Of a stretch of 64,000 nucleotides of DNA, positions 1 through 9,115 are shown piece after piece. The notes beneath the pieces are model-generated. The model was not told the DNA's origin. It worked only from the letters and a program-made list of their open reading frames with translations, and made no database searches. A program made the position numbers and the translations under genes. How positions within the stretch are numbered: position 1 is the first letter of the stretch; each line of letters begins with the position of its first letter. Source of the DNA: VAZQ01 sp963817015 (GTDB taxonomy: Bacteria; Pseudomonadota; Alphaproteobacteria; Rhizobiales; Xanthobacteraceae). The stretch is from the NCBI GenBank assembly GCA_963817015.1, contig CAWFMV010000001.1, positions 237,990 to 301,989 of the forward strand. Direction: 5' to 3'.

Positions 1-2
1 AG

Positions 3-410
3 CGGCCCGATGCTCCCGCCGGCACTCGCCCGGAAGTGACGATCACGCTTAAAGGCGCGACCGATGCTCCCAAGCGGGCAACCGATGTGACCGCGTTTTT
101 CAACTGGCTTGCATTGCGCGCAGTCGATCAGCAGAGCAAACGCATCGATGCGTTGGAAGCTGCGCGTGAGACGCAAAAAGATCAGGGATCAAAAGATCAA
201 GCGCCGAAGGAACCCGCCGCCGCTTCACGTGCAGCGCCAGCGACCACGGCAACTACACCACCATCACCACCCGCTGCACGGCCACGTTCGGCAAACCAGC
301 CTTCTGCCGGGGCTCCTGCCACCGGCTCTACCCGACCCCAACAGCCGCTTGATCTGCGACCGCCGGCGTCGGGTAGTGGCTCGTTCTTGGATAACCTGCT
401 TGGCCGATAA
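3..410 (+). CDS. Hypothetical Ala/Pro-rich protein, 5' end outside window
   Basis: The reading frame is open from the first complete codon of the window, so the protein probably starts upstream; a GTG at 36 is the first in-window start but has no clear ribosome-binding site. The visible N-terminal part (TDVTAFFNWLALRAVDQQSK) looks like a short amphipathic helical segment, followed by a charged helix (RIDALEAARE). From about residue 60 it becomes a low-complexity Ala/Pro/Thr-rich tail ending in FLDNLLGR. No family is recognised. A link to a polymer-associated or regulatory protein is possible but not shown. Confidence 0.5.
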   Translation, partial: RPDAPAGTRPEVTITLKGATDAPKRATDVTAFFNWLALRAVDQQSKRIDALEAARETQKDQGSKDQAPKEPAAASRAAPATTATTPPSPPAARPRSANQPSAGAPATGSTRPQQPLDLRPPASGSGSFLDNLLGR

Positions 411-412
411 CC

Positions 413-694
413 TCAGGAGGCTGGCCGAGCAGCCATGATGTCGCGTGTTGCCGCGCGATCGGTCGTCCGGTCGTCACCGATCATGCTGCGATAATGATCG
501 AGAACAAACAGTCGAATTGCCGACGACAAGTTGCCGTGCCGTCGATCCGAGTCGATGGTGGCAACGAGCTCTGACAATGTCATGTCTCGCCCACCCGCGA
601 TCTCTTTTAGTCCCTTCCAGAAAGCGTCTTCCAAACTCACGCTGGTCTTGTGACCCGCAATGACTATGGAGCGTTTGACAACCGGCGATTTCAT
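413..694 (-). CDS. Ribbon-helix-helix domain protein (RHH_4 type)
   Basis: A 93-residue protein with the layout of the small alphaproteobacterial ribbon-helix-helix family: an N-terminal beta strand (VKRSIVIAGHKTSVSLEDAF) followed by two helices (FWKGLKEIAG and TLSELVATID) and a helical tail (SSAIRLFVLDHYRS). Such proteins are predicted DNA-binding regulators, but targets are generally unknown. The start codon overlaps the end of the upstream DUF4169 gene by four bases (ATGA), so the two are translationally coupled. The pair sits downstream of fumC on the same strand, an arrangement I associate with Rhizobiales. The family call rests on the motif pattern. Confidence 0.8.
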   Translation of the reverse strand: MKSPVVKRSIVIAGHKTSVSLEDAFWKGLKEIAGGRDMTLSELVATIDSDRRHGNLSSAIRLFVLDHYRSMIGDDRTTDRAATRDIMAARPAS

Positions 695-876
695 CGATCG
701 TCTCCCGTTATCCGGTGTTGCTCGAGTTCCCGACGGGCTTTCGTCTCATGCGCGGACACGAGTCCCCGTTCAGCCTTGCCGCGTCCATAGCGGATGCGGT
801 TTTCAGCTGCTCGCTGCGTAGCGAGCTTACGCTCGCGACGCTTGCGCGCACTTCGAAAGTTGACGATGTCGCCCAT
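691..876 (-). CDS. DUF4169 family small basic protein
   Basis: A 61-residue, very basic protein (about one third Lys/Arg) beginning MGDIVNFRSARKRRERK, the characteristic opening of the DUF4169 family. No function is known. It has no signal peptide or membrane segment and is probably one long helix. Its stop overlaps the start of the following ribbon-helix-helix gene, so the two likely form one transcript. Its charge makes a nucleic-acid-binding or accessory role for the RHH protein reasonable, but that is inference. Confidence 0.8.
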   Translation of the reverse strand: MGDIVNFRSARKRRERKLATQRAAENRIRYGRGKAERGLVSAHETKARRELEQHRITGDDR

Positions 877-1307
877 CCCCTAACACTCGACGGTACCGGG
901 TTTGTGATAGTTCCAGGTCCCGCGATGCCTTATTGCTTCGTCGGTAAATGCGCCCTTAGCGTGGCAACGGAGTAATTCGCGACGGGCAGGCAGGTATGCG
1001 AATGCGATTGGGCGCCGCGGGAAGGGCAAGACGGTCGGTGCCTTAACACTAATGCAGGAGGTTAATACCGCTCAAGATCGGTTGTATGGTATTATAGTCA
1101 CTGAAATACCCGATTTTGTTGAGTGAGATGAATTGGCCATATTGTTGCGTTATGGGGTCGGGATCAAATTTACCAACTGTGGATTTGAAAAATTTTTACC
1201 GGCGGATGCAACCATAGATGAAAGAACAAGAGAGAATTCGCGGTCACGACGCACGGTTAAAGGCAGAATCTTGGCGAAGCGGGTGTCGAGTCGCCTGCTT
1301 AGCTCCC
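877..1307. other. Intergenic stretch without a recognised gene
   Basis: About 430 bases between the DUF4169 start and the fumC stop. The middle (about 1080-1220) is noticeably more AT-rich than the rest of the window. Short open frames exist but give no family-like protein and no convincing ribosome-binding site. An AGGAGG near 1055 is not followed by a usable start. The DUF4169/RHH promoter is expected near 880-960. Nothing else can be supported. Confidence 0.5.
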
Positions 1308-2705
1308 TCAGTCGCGACCTGGGCGCGTCATTTTGTCTGGACGCACGAGCCGATCGAAGTCGTCAGCGGACACGTACCCGAGCCGGAGCGCTTCCTCACG
1401 TAACGTCGTACCGTTTGCGTGCGCAGCTTTAGCGATCGCCGCCGCGCGCTCATATCCGATCGCGGGAGCAAGCGCGGTCACCAACATCAACGAGCGTTCC
1501 ATGAGCTCGCGAATCCGAGCCTCGTCGGCGCGGATGCCGGTAACGCAGTGTTCGGTGAACGATGACGACGCATCGGCGAGCAGTCTGATCGATTGCAAAG
1601 TCGCGTAGGCAATAACTGGCTTGTAGACATTGAGCTCGAAGTGGCCCTGACTCCCGGCCATGCTCAGCGTGGTGTGGTTCCCGAACACCTGACAACATAC
1701 CATGGTAAGGGCTTCGCTCTGCGTTGGATTGACCTTGCCCGGCATGATCGAAGAGCCCGGCTCATTCTCAGGCAGAATCAATTCGCCGATGCCGGAGCGC
1801 GGACCCGAGCCAAGCAAACGAATGTCATTGGCGATCTTGAACAGCGCTGTCGCTACCGAGGTAAGGGCGCCGTGGAGAAACACAAATGCGTCGTGTGCGG
1901 CGAGCGCCTCGAACTTGTTCGCTGCACTCGTGAAGGGAAGTCCGGTGAGCGTCGCAATCCTTGCGGCGATGAGCTCGCCGAAACGCGGATCGGCGTTGAG
2001 GCCGGTGCCCACGGCGGTGCCGCCCTGTGCCAGCGGATAGAGATCCTTGAGCGCAACACGCACGCGCTCGTATCCATGCTTGACCTGGGCGGCGTAGCCG
2101 GAAAATTCCTGGCCGAGTGTGAGAGGCGTCGCGTCCTGCGTGTGGGTGCGGCCGATCTTGATGATGCGGCCGAACTCGCGCGACTTCGTCTCGATCGCCG
2201 CCTGCAAGACCTCGAGCGCGGGCAGCAGCCGATGCGTGGTCTCCTGTACCGCTGCAATATGCATCGCGGTCGGAACGCAATCGTTCGACGACTGACTCAT
2301 GTTCACGTCATCGTTCGGATGTACGGGCGACTTTGCGCCCGGCTCGCCGCCGAGCAGCATGTTGGCGCGCGCCGCGATCACTTCGTTGACGTTCATGTTG
2401 GTCTGCGTGCCGGAGCCGGTCTGCCACACCGGAAGCGGGAAGTGATCGTCGAGCTTGCCGTCGATCACCTCCTGAGCCGCACTCACGATCGCGCTCGCAC
2501 GCTGCGCGTCGAGCGATCCGAGCTCACGATTGACCTCGGCCGCCGCCCGCTTGACGATGGCAAGCGCATGGATGATCGCAATCGGCATCCGCTCTTCGCC
2601 GATGTTGAAGTTGCGGCGGGCGCGCTCGGTCTGTGCGCCCCATAGCCGATCGGCCGGCACCTCGATTGGTCCGAAGGTGTCGGTCTCTGTACGCGTCTTG
2701 GCCAT
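1308..2705 (-). CDS. fumC: Class II fumarate hydratase
   Basis: A 465-residue fumarase C: reversible hydration of fumarate to L-malate in the TCA cycle, a cytosolic homotetramer without an iron-sulfur cluster. The N-terminal ETDTFGPIEVPADRLWGAQT is typical of bacterial FumC. The substrate motifs GSGTQTNMNVNEV and SSNDCVPTAMHIA are present, as are the TAT region GRTHTQDATPLTLGQEFSGY and the superfamily signature GSSIMPGKVNPTQ. Length matches the family (about 460-467). The ATG at 2705 gives the expected N-terminus. The reading frame is intact, unlike many genes in this window. It lies upstream of the RHH/DUF4169 pair and downstream of sspB, all on the minus strand, with two palindromic elements between fumC and sspB. 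Confidence 0.97.
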   Translation of the reverse strand: MAKTRTETDTFGPIEVPADRLWGAQTERARRNFNIGEERMPIAIIHALAIVKRAAAEVNRELGSLDAQRASAIVSAAQEVIDGKLDDHFPLPVWQTGSGTQTNMNVNEVIAARANMLLGGEPGAKSPVHPNDDVNMSQSSNDCVPTAMHIAAVQETTHRLLPALEVLQAAIETKSREFGRIIKIGRTHTQDATPLTLGQEFSGYAAQVKHGYERVRVALKDLYPLAQGGTAVGTGLNADPRFGELIAARIATLTGLPFTSAANKFEALAAHDAFVFLHGALTSVATALFKIANDIRLLGSGPRSGIGELILPENEPGSSIMPGKVNPTQSEALTMVCCQVFGNHTTLSMAGSQGHFELNVYKPVIAYATLQSIRLLADASSSFTEHCVTGIRADEARIRELMERSLMLVTALAPAIGYERAAAIAKAAHANGTTLREEALRLGYVSADDFDRLVRPDKMTRPGRD

Positions 2706-2753
2706 GGATTTGTGCTCGCGGCTTGGGCGCGCGTAGCCTTCGCTTGTCGCGGC

Positions 2754-2846
2754 TTGCTAGTGCCGCCCCTCGTGTCCCGATTCCGAAGTTCGCACCACTC
2801 TGCGGCACCCTCGTTTGCGAACTTCGGAATCGAAGGACACTAGCAA
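2754..2846. repeat. Palindromic element 1 (CTAGTG-terminated)
   Basis: Outer arms TTGCTAGTG (2754-2762) and CACTAGCAA (2838-2846) enclose a second pair of perfect 15-bp arms, GATTCCGAAGTTCGC (2779-2793) and GCGAACTTCGGAATC (2817-2831), with a loop of 23 bases. The whole would fold as a long cruciform or RNA hairpin. Closely related elements lie at 4140 and 16133, and a cousin at 2856. All are intergenic. Confidence 0.85.
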
Positions 2847-2855
2847 CTTATGGAG

Positions 2856-2933
2856 CTAGTGTGGCTTTGGTTCAGAAGTCCGCATCTCTGACTCGCGGCG
2901 AGAATGGTGCGGACTTCTGAACCGCCACACTAG
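2856..2933. repeat. Palindromic element 2 (CTAGTG-terminated)
   Basis: Outer arms CTAGTGTGG (2856-2864) and CCACACTAG (2925-2933); inner perfect 16-bp arms GGTTCAGAAGTCCGCA (2869-2884) and TGCGGACTTCTGAACC (2908-2923). It shares the CTAGTG ends and the general design (GAAGT in the inner arm) with element 1, which stops 10 bases earlier, but the inner sequence differs, so it is a subfamily. It ends 8 bases before the sspB stop codon and could act in the 3' end of the sspB transcript. Confidence 0.85.
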
Positions 2934-2940
2934 GCGCGCT

Positions 2941-3528
2941 TCATTTCTTGCGGAATCGGTCGAGGCTCACGACCTCGCCGCCGCCGGCTGGCTTTTGCGG
3001 ATCGTCGTCGGATGCCGGCTTGGCCGTTTCGCTTGCCGGCTGCGGCACTGCGGCGAGCGCCGGCGTCGTGCGTGTCGGCTTCGGCTCGGCCGTTGGCTGC
3101 GGCTCACCGGCCGGAGTTGGCGCAGTCGACGCGGTTGTCGCCGTCGGCGCAGCCGTCGCAGCTGTGGGCTCAGCGATCTGCTCGAACTTGACGCCGAACG
3201 GCACCGATGGATCGACGAACTCCTTGATCGAGGCAAAGGTCACGGTGAGCCGCTCCGGAATGCCGCCGAACGACATGCCGACCTCGAAGCTCGTGTCGCC
3301 GACAACCAGATCCCAGAACTGGTGCTGCAGCACGATCGTCATCGCTTCGGGGAACTGGGCCAGGAGACGTGACGCCAGGCGCACGCCCTCCGCATGCGTA
3401 TCGAACGTGATGTAGAAATGATGCTCGCCCGGCAGGCCATTCTTGGCCGCATCCTTGAGGACCGTTTGCACGACGCCGCGCAGGGCTTCCTGGGCGAGAA
3501 TGTCGTAGCGGATATGATCGACGGCCAT
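2941..3528 (-). CDS. sspB: SspB-family ClpXP protease adaptor
   Basis: Alphaproteobacterial SspB (formerly DUF1321): tethers ssrA-tagged and some other substrates to the ClpX unfoldase. The folded core is residues 1-115 (MAVDHIRYDILAQEALRGVV through EHHFYITFDTHAEGVRLASR, VVGDTSFEVGMSFGGIPERL, and IKEFVDPSVPFGVKF). A Pro/Ala/Thr-rich linker follows, then a conserved C-terminal peptide (GGEVVSLDRFRKK), which in this family is the ClpX-binding tail. I use the ATG at 3528, preceded by GGAG; a longer frame to 3627 adds sequence unlike the family. It lies about 110 bases downstream of the tmRNA gene on the same strand. Confidence 0.93.
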   Translation of the reverse strand: MAVDHIRYDILAQEALRGVVQTVLKDAAKNGLPGEHHFYITFDTHAEGVRLASRLLAQFPEAMTIVLQHQFWDLVVGDTSFEVGMSFGGIPERLTVTFASIKEFVDPSVPFGVKFEQIAEPTAATAAPTATTASTAPTPAGEPQPTAEPKPTRTTPALAAVPQPASETAKPASDDDPQKPAGGGEVVSLDRFRKK

Positions 3529-3639
3529 GAACTGGTTTCTCCGGCCCGACTCGTGAGTGAGCCACCAAATGGTAGCCCAACTCGCCGTGGATACCAGCCT
3601 GGCCGGCCGGTGCCACGGCCCGGGCACCCGCGGAGGGAA

Positions 3640-3993
3640 GTGGAGGCTTCTGTTGCCAGGTGCCTCCGAACCCCGCCTGCCGGAGCTTAACCCGTCAGGG
3701 CTTTAAGATCGGTATTCCAAACTGCGTTACGCAGCCTGGGCAACCGGAGCATAGTTGTCGTTTGCAACTATGGATTTGGCCCGATAACGGCGGAACCATG
3801 CCGAGCAAAAGCACGCCCTTTACGCCCTCGTCGATCCTATTTCGCCCCCGCCGATGCAGCCGCAGCGCTTGCCGATTTTTGAGCCCGCGGGCCGCTACAT
3901 TGGTGGAGGCGCCGGGTACTGCCCCCGGGTCCGATAGGTTTATTACGACAGCCATTTATCGCCATAGCCGGCTTGCGCCGGCTCCCCGAATAT
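3640..3993 (-). ncRNA. ssrA: Transfer-messenger RNA, circularly permuted two-piece form
   Basis: On the minus strand the acceptor piece comes first and ends CGCCTCC-A-CCA (3911-3901). An intervening segment of about 50 bases follows, then the coding piece begins GGGGGCG (3849-3843). GGGGGCG pairs with CGCCTCC through seven pairs with a G-U at the third position, the alanine identity element. A T-arm (CCGGG, 7-base loop, CCCGG at 3928-3912) precedes the acceptor. The tag frame at 3765-3727 reads ANDNYAPVAQAA then TAA. Acceptor-first order is the alphaproteobacterial permuted design. The precursor ends (3993, 3640) are estimated. It rescues stalled ribosomes and tags their products for proteolysis; sspB follows directly. 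Confidence 0.95.
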
Positions 3994-4086
3994 AGGGGCG
4001 CAAGGTTGACAAAGAAAGACCAGGCTGGGGGTACCGGGCGAGGTGGCGGTACAGACGTCCGCAGCATTCTTGCCGCGATCCGGGGA

Positions 4087-4202
4087 TGCGAGCTTCTGAA
4101 TCAAAGCCATACGAGATCAAGACGTTGCCGGTGTCCTTCGATTCCGAAGCTCGCAAGCGAGGGTGCCGCGGAATGATGCGAGCTTTGGAATCGGGCCACT
4201 AG
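4087..4202. repeat. Palindromic element 3 with an extra half-arm
   Basis: Arms GATTCCGAAGCTCGC (4140-4154) and GCGAGCTTTGGAATC (4178-4192) match the inner arms of element 1 with a few changes and a G-U pair. The right end keeps CACTAG (4197-4202); the left outer CTAGTG is lost. A further degenerate right-arm copy, GCGAGCTTCTGAATC, lies at 4087-4101, so the element looks partly rearranged. It lies between the tmRNA gene and the chromate-type transporter genes. Confidence 0.75.
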
Positions 4203-4273
4203 CCGGGGATAGCAGGCGGCCATTCCGATAATCCATCTGGTCCGCGGATTGCCCCGCGGTTAAGTCTCGCGCC

Positions 4274-4834
4274 ATGCCCGACATTGCTCCTGCCCGCCCG
4301 ACGCCGACGCTGTTCCAACTGCTCATCGCGTTCACCATGATCGCGATCTTCGGCTTTGGTGGGGTCCTGTACTGGTCCCGCCGCATGATGGTGGACGAGC
4401 GCAAATGGATGACGGCCGAGGAGTTCAACGAGGCCTATGCGCTCTGCAATTTTTTGCCTGGCCCTAACATCGTTAATTTCGCGGTTGTGTTCGGGCGCCA
4501 GATCGGAGGCACGGTCGGTGCCTTTCTGGCTCTGCTCGGATTGCTCGGGCCGCCGTTCGCGCTCGTCACCTTGTTCGGGTTTCTCTATGCGCACTACGGC
4601 GACATCGCCTTGCTGCAGCGCATGTTCGTTGGCGTCGCTGCCGCGGCGGCGGGCCTCACCATCAGCACATCGCTGAGGATGTGGCAGCCGCTCCTGCGCG
4701 AGCGGCTGGGTGTGCCGCATCTCATCGCGCTCGCGACGCTGGCCGGGGTGGGGATCATGCGCTGGCCGCTCTACTGGGTGCTGGGTGTGGTGCTGCCGCT
4801 GAGCATCGCTTTGGCATGGTGGGTGCGACGATGA
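4274..4834 (+). CDS. Chromate-transporter family protein, N-terminal half type
   Basis: A 186-residue short-chain CHR family membrane protein. The opening PTLFQLLIAFTMIAIFGFGG and the motif NFLPGPNIVNFAVVFG correspond to the conserved FxxxGxxxFGG and PGP motifs of the family. Four to six hydrophobic segments span most of the length. Short CHR proteins normally work as heterodimers encoded side by side, and the next gene is such a partner, overlapping by four bases (ATGA). Family members can export chromate, but many have unknown anion substrates, so the substrate is not claimed. Confidence 0.88.
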   Translation: MPDIAPARPTPTLFQLLIAFTMIAIFGFGGVLYWSRRMMVDERKWMTAEEFNEAYALCNFLPGPNIVNFAVVFGRQIGGTVGAFLALLGLLGPPFALVTLFGFLYAHYGDIALLQRMFVGVAAAAAGLTISTSLRMWQPLLRERLGVPHLIALATLAGVGIMRWPLYWVLGVVLPLSIALAWWVRR

Positions 4835-5364
4835 ACCACAGCCCCGGCATTCTCCTTACGCTCTCCGGCAACTTCGCGCTGATGTCGCTGTTCGCAATGG
4901 GGGGCGCGAACGCGGCCCTTCCCGAGATGCACCGGCTCGCGGTCGACGTCATGCACTGGATGACCGACCGGCAATTCGCCGACCTCTACGCCATTGCGCA
5001 GGTCACACCCGGGCCAAACGTCATCGTTGTGACGTTGATCGGCTACCATGTGGCGGGGCTTGCCGGCGCGCTGGCTGCGACGCTTGCGATGTGCGGGCCG
5101 ACCTGCGTGTTCGCCTTTTTCGTGGGGCAGGTGTGGGACCGCTTCAAGGAGGCGCGCTGGCGGCTGATCATCCAGGCCGCCCTGGTCCCGGTCTCGCTCG
5201 GTCTTCTCGGCGCCAGCACCCTCGTGATCGCGCGGCTGGCCGGGCAATCCTGGCAGACCGTGGCGCTGATGCTGGTGACCGCCGCGGTCACCTACTGGTT
5301 GCGGTTCAACCCGCTTTGGATCTTCGCCATCGCGGCTCTGCTTGGGCTGGCGGGGGCGGTTTAG
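4831..5364 (+). CDS. Chromate-transporter family protein, C-terminal half type
   Basis: A 177-residue partner of the previous gene, starting at the ATG that overlaps its stop (4831). It repeats the family motifs with opposite predicted topology: SLFAMGGANAALPEMHRL near residue 19 and AQVTPGPNVIVVTLIGYHVA near residue 50, then GPTCVFAFFVG and two C-terminal hydrophobic segments. Together the two short proteins equal one long-chain ChrA. The frame is intact. The specific substrate cannot be read from the sequence. Confidence 0.88.
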   Translation: MNHSPGILLTLSGNFALMSLFAMGGANAALPEMHRLAVDVMHWMTDRQFADLYAIAQVTPGPNVIVVTLIGYHVAGLAGALAATLAMCGPTCVFAFFVGQVWDRFKEARWRLIIQAALVPVSLGLLGASTLVIARLAGQSWQTVALMLVTAAVTYWLRFNPLWIFAIAALLGLAGAV

Positions 5365-5554
5365 CGCCGCCGCGGAGACGGTTTGTTTACACGGGGGCTA
5401 ACGGCAAAAAGTCGCCGAAGCGGCCGGCGGGCTTCAGAAAGTTGTCGCAATTGCTTCCCGTGCCCTATTGGAATGTGCTAACCACGCATGGTGTAGACGC
5501 CGGTGTGGGAGCGCCGGAGATACGCTACTGCGGGAAACCGAGGGGAGTTGAGAT

Positions 5555-6302
5555 ATGGCTGAGGACGTCCAACCGTCCCGGAACACACCACACGTGGGTG
5601 AGCCTTTGACTGACAGGCTCAAGGGCGGACTCATCGTCACGGTGATTGCGCTCCTCTTGTTCATGGCCACTTTCTACGTATCAAGTCCGACCGTGCCGCG
5701 CGTGATGACCATCCTGACCGCCGTGGTCGGTGTTGCTGTCATTGCGGGTCTGGTGCCGATACGCGGGCCGCAGGATTTCTACGGCGGGCTAGCGCTGGTG
5801 CTGCTTGGCACGTTTGCTCTGATCGCGTCGGCCGAGTTGCCGGGCCAGCGTGGCTTTGCGTTCGGCCCGGGCACGGCGCCGCGCCTCTTCGCGATCATAC
5901 TTGCCGTCATTGGCGCGGCGGTGGCGCTGATCGGCGCATTCTCCGACGGCCCGCAGGATCGAGAAGTACAAGATCCACGGACCCGCGCTGGTCATCATCG
6001 GCATCTCGCTCTTTGCCGCGCTCATCCGCCCGTTCGGGCTGGTCGTTGCGACCTACCTTGCCTTCATGATCTCGATCATGGGATCGAAGGAAATGCGATG
6101 GGTCGAGAGCCTGATCGCGGCGGCGGCGATGACCTTGGGATGCGTGCTGCTGTTCGTCTACCTCTTGAACCTGCCGTTCCAGCTCTGGCCGCAGGCGAAC
6201 GCACCGCAGCTGTTGTTCAACCAGTTCGCGGAATCTGTTCAAGAGCGTCTTCGCGATTATCGCGAAGCTCATTCCCGGTCTGAACTGATACATCGCGGTT
6301 GA
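5555..6302 (+). CDS. Tripartite tricarboxylate transporter TctB-like small membrane subunit (frameshifted)
   Basis: The four-helix small subunit of a TTT-family carboxylate importer, encoded directly before the large subunit. The N-terminal segment GGLIVTVIALLLFMATFYV is the first membrane helix. The frame breaks near 5958 (an extra base in CAGGATCGAG): the expected continuation IEKYKIHGPALVIIGISLFA is read one base later and continues through LGCVLLFVYLLNLPFQLWPQ. A further shift near 6235 is possible, because an alternative frame gives LFKSVFAIIAKLIPGLN and would stop at 6288. The start ATG at 5555 follows GGGGAG. Function depends on TctA and on a periplasmic TctC. Confidence 0.8.
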
Positions 6303-6309
6303 GGTTGCC

Positions 6310-7816
6310 ATGTCCGAACTTCTCTCGAATCTGGCGCTGGGCTTCGGGGTGGCGCTTTTCCCCGATGAACGTCCTGTTCTGCCTGCTCGGCGCGCTGGTC
6401 GGCACGCTCGTCGGGGTGCTGCCCGGTATCGGAACTGTCGCGACGATCGCGATGCTGCTGCCGATTACATTCGGCCTGCCGCCGGTCGGCGCGCTGATCA
6501 TGCTCGCCGGCATCTACTACGGCGCCCAGTATGGCGGCTCGACCACGTCGGTGCTGGTCAACATCCCGGGCGAGGCGACCTCGGTCATCACCTGCCTCGA
6601 CGGCCACCAGATGGCGCGGCAGGGCCGCGCCGGCGCCGCGCTCGCGATCGCGGCGATCGGCTCGTTCTTTGCCGGCTGCGTCGCAACGGTGCTGGTCGCG
6701 GCGCTGGGCGCGCCGCTCACCAGCCTCGCGCTGCTGTTCGGCCCGGCCGAATATTTCTCGCTGATGGTGCTGGGTCTCATCTTCGCGGTCGTGCTGGCCA
6801 AGGGCTCGGTGCTCAAGGCGATCGCGATGGTGCTGACCGGCCTGCTGATGTCGATGGTGGGCTCCGACCTCGAGACCGGCGCCGGCCGCATGACCTTCGA
6901 CATCGCGGAGCTCGCGGACGGCATCGGCTTCACCAACATCGCCATGGGCGTGTTCGGCTTTGCCGAGATCATCCGCAATCTCGAGCTGCCGGAGGAAAGC
7001 CGCGACATCGTCAGCGCCAAGGTCACCGGCCTGATGCCGACCCGCAAGGACCTGATCGATTCATCGGGCGCGATCGCGCGCGGCACGCTGCTCGGATCGC
7101 TGCTCGGCATCCTGCCGGGCGGCGGCGCGGTGATCGCGTCGTTCGCCGCCTACACCTTCGAGAAGCGCATCGCGAAGGATCCGTCGCGGTTCGGCAAGGG
7201 CGCGATCCAAGGCGTCGCCGCGCCCGAGAGCGCCAACAACGCCGCCGCCCAGACCGCGTTCATTCCGCTGCTCACGCTCGGCATCCCGCCGAATGCCGTG
7301 ATGGCGCTGATGGTCGGCGCCATGACCATTCACGGCATCGTGCCGGGCCCGCAGGTCATGACCAAGCAGCCCGAGCTGTTCTGGGGCATGATCGCGTCGA
7401 TGTGGATCGGCAACCTGATGCTGGTCATCATCAATCTGCCGCTGGTCGGCGTGTGGGTCACGCTGCTGCGCGTGCCTTATCGGCTGTTGTTCCCCTCGAT
7501 CATCGTGTTCTGCTGCATCGGCATCTACTCGATCAACAACTCGCCGACCGATGTGATGATCTCGGCCATGTACGGCATAGTCGGCTATTGGCTGATCAAG
7601 CACGACTTCGAGGCGGCACCGATGCTGCTCGGCTTCGTGCTGGGACCGCTCATGGAGGAGAACCTGCGCCGCGCCATGCTGATCGCGCGCGGAGATGCCA
7701 CCGTGTTCTTCACGCGGCCGATCTCGGGTGGGCTGCTCGCCGTCGCGATCCTGCTGCTCGTCCTTGCGGTGCTGCCGATGATCCGCAAGCGGCGCGAGGA
7801 GGTGTTCGTCGAGTAG
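6310..7816 (+). CDS. Tripartite tricarboxylate transporter permease, TctA family (frameshifted near start)
   Basis: Large membrane subunit with about 12 helices. Family motifs include LVGVLPGIGTVATIAMLLP, YYGAQYGGSTTSVLVNIPGE, GTLLGSLLGILPGGGAVIAS and GVAAPESANNAAAQTAFIPL. The natural start is the ATG at 6310 (MSELLSNLALGFGVAL), and the body of the protein lies one frame away; removing one base in the TTTTCCCC run at 6357-6364 joins them (ALSPMNVLFCLLGALVG). An in-frame TTG at 6299 gives a foreign-looking N-terminus, which supports a one-base insertion. The break in a homopolymer suggests a sequence error. Confidence 0.88.
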
Positions 7817-7946
7817 CGCAGCGCCGCGGCTTAGCCGCGGCGACGTGCCCCTTCTCCTTGGGCTGGATGGAACCCGGTAGCCGGGTTAGAGTTCCACCCT
7901 TGCGGTGAATGGACCGGAGAACAACCGGCCATCAGGGAGGCGCCTC

Positions 7947-8970
7947 ATGCTCAAGCAATTGGCCAGCACGTTGGTTTGGGGGAAGTCGGTCAGTCGCGCG
8001 GTCATCTGTGGTTGCCGCGATCGTTGCGTTGGGGCTGGCTGGCACGTCCGCTTCGGCCCAGTCCGACTACCCGAGCCGCCCGATTACGCTGATCGTGCCG
8101 TTCGCTGCCGGCGGGCCGACCGATGTGATCGCTCGCATCGCCGCCGAGCACATGTCGCGGACGCTTGGTCAGCAGATCGTCATCGAGAACGTCTTGGGCG
8201 CCGGCGGGACGACCGCCTCGACCCGCGCCATGCGCGCCAACCCGGATGGCTACACCATCATCATGGGGCACATGGGCACCCACGCCGCCTCGGTCGCGCT
8301 CTATCCGAACCTCGCCTACAAGCCGGACGTCGACTTCGCTCCGATCGGTATGGTGGCCGGCACGCCGGTGCTGATCCTCGCGCGCAAGGATTTTCCGCCG
8401 AAAGGCCTCAAGGAATTTGTTCCCTATGTGAAGGCGAATGTCGACAAGCTGAACATGGCGCATGCCGGCGTCGGCTCGGTGTCGTTCACGACCTGCCTGC
8501 TGCTCAATCACATTCTCAACGTGAAGCCGACCTCGATCCCGTACAACGGGACCGGGCCCGCTCTGACTGCCCTGATCGCCGGACAGGTCGACTACATGTG
8601 CGACCAGATCGTCAACGTGGTGCAGCAGATTAACGCCGGCCAGATCAAGGCCTATGCGATCGGCACGCCCGCCCGCAGCCCGGCGCTGCCGGATGTTCCC
8701 ACCGCCAAGGAAGCCGGCTTGCCGGAATTCGAGGCGCAGGCCTGGAACGCGCTGTTTGCGCCTAAGGATACGCCCAGGCCGATCCTCGACAAGCTGAGCG
8801 CCGCGCTCGACAAGGCGCTCGATGACGAGGGTACTCGCAAGCGGCTGCTCGAGCTTGGCAGCGTGCTGCCCGACAAGACCGGGCGCACACAGCAGGCATT
8901 GCAGGGTCTGGTGAAGAGCGAGATCGCGCGCTGGACGCCGATCATCCAGGCGGCCGGCCCGGCGAACTGA
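7947..8970 (+). CDS. Tripartite tricarboxylate transporter substrate-binding protein, TctC/Bug family
   Basis: Periplasmic solute receptor for the TctAB membrane unit upstream. Mature part begins near SDYPSRPITLIVPFAAGGPT, the classic Bug-family opening, with GGTTASTRAMRANPDGYTI and a C-terminal DKTGRTQQALQGLVKSE. I favour the ATG at 7947 (MLKQLASTLVW), which has AGGGAGG upstream, with a one-base insertion near 8000 inside the signal peptide (then SSVVAAIVALGLAGTSASAQ). The in-frame ATG at 7909 gives an uninterrupted protein with a Cys/Trp/Arg-rich leader and is the alternative. Bug proteins bind carboxylates or related small acids; the ligand is unknown. Confidence 0.85.
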
Positions 8971-9115
8971 ATTCGCGTGCTGCGCCTGTCAGTCGCAGTT
9001 TGAGCGGCAGGACTGTTCCGCCTGCACAGTGTCTCGCACAGGTCTCTGTGATAGGCTGTCCCCCAAACGGATGACCCGCCGGTGCGGGGCCTTGTCGTGA
9101 AAGGGAGAATGGAAG

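Noticed and set aside
1133..1432. A possible 99-residue protein between DUF4169 and fumC
   Set aside because: Overlaps the fumC 3' end, no ribosome-binding site, no motif.
1593..2645. A 350-residue open frame on the plus strand across fumC
   Set aside because: It is antisense to a well-conserved fumC and has no family resemblance; long antisense frames are common in GC-rich genes.
3660..3995. Small open frames in the tmRNA region
   Set aside because: The region is fully explained by the two-piece tmRNA structure and tag.
7909..7946. ATG at 7909 as the TctC start
   Set aside because: The N-terminus it yields is not a good signal peptide, while ATG 7947 has a ribosome-binding site and needs one base removed near 8000. 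Kept as an alternative only.
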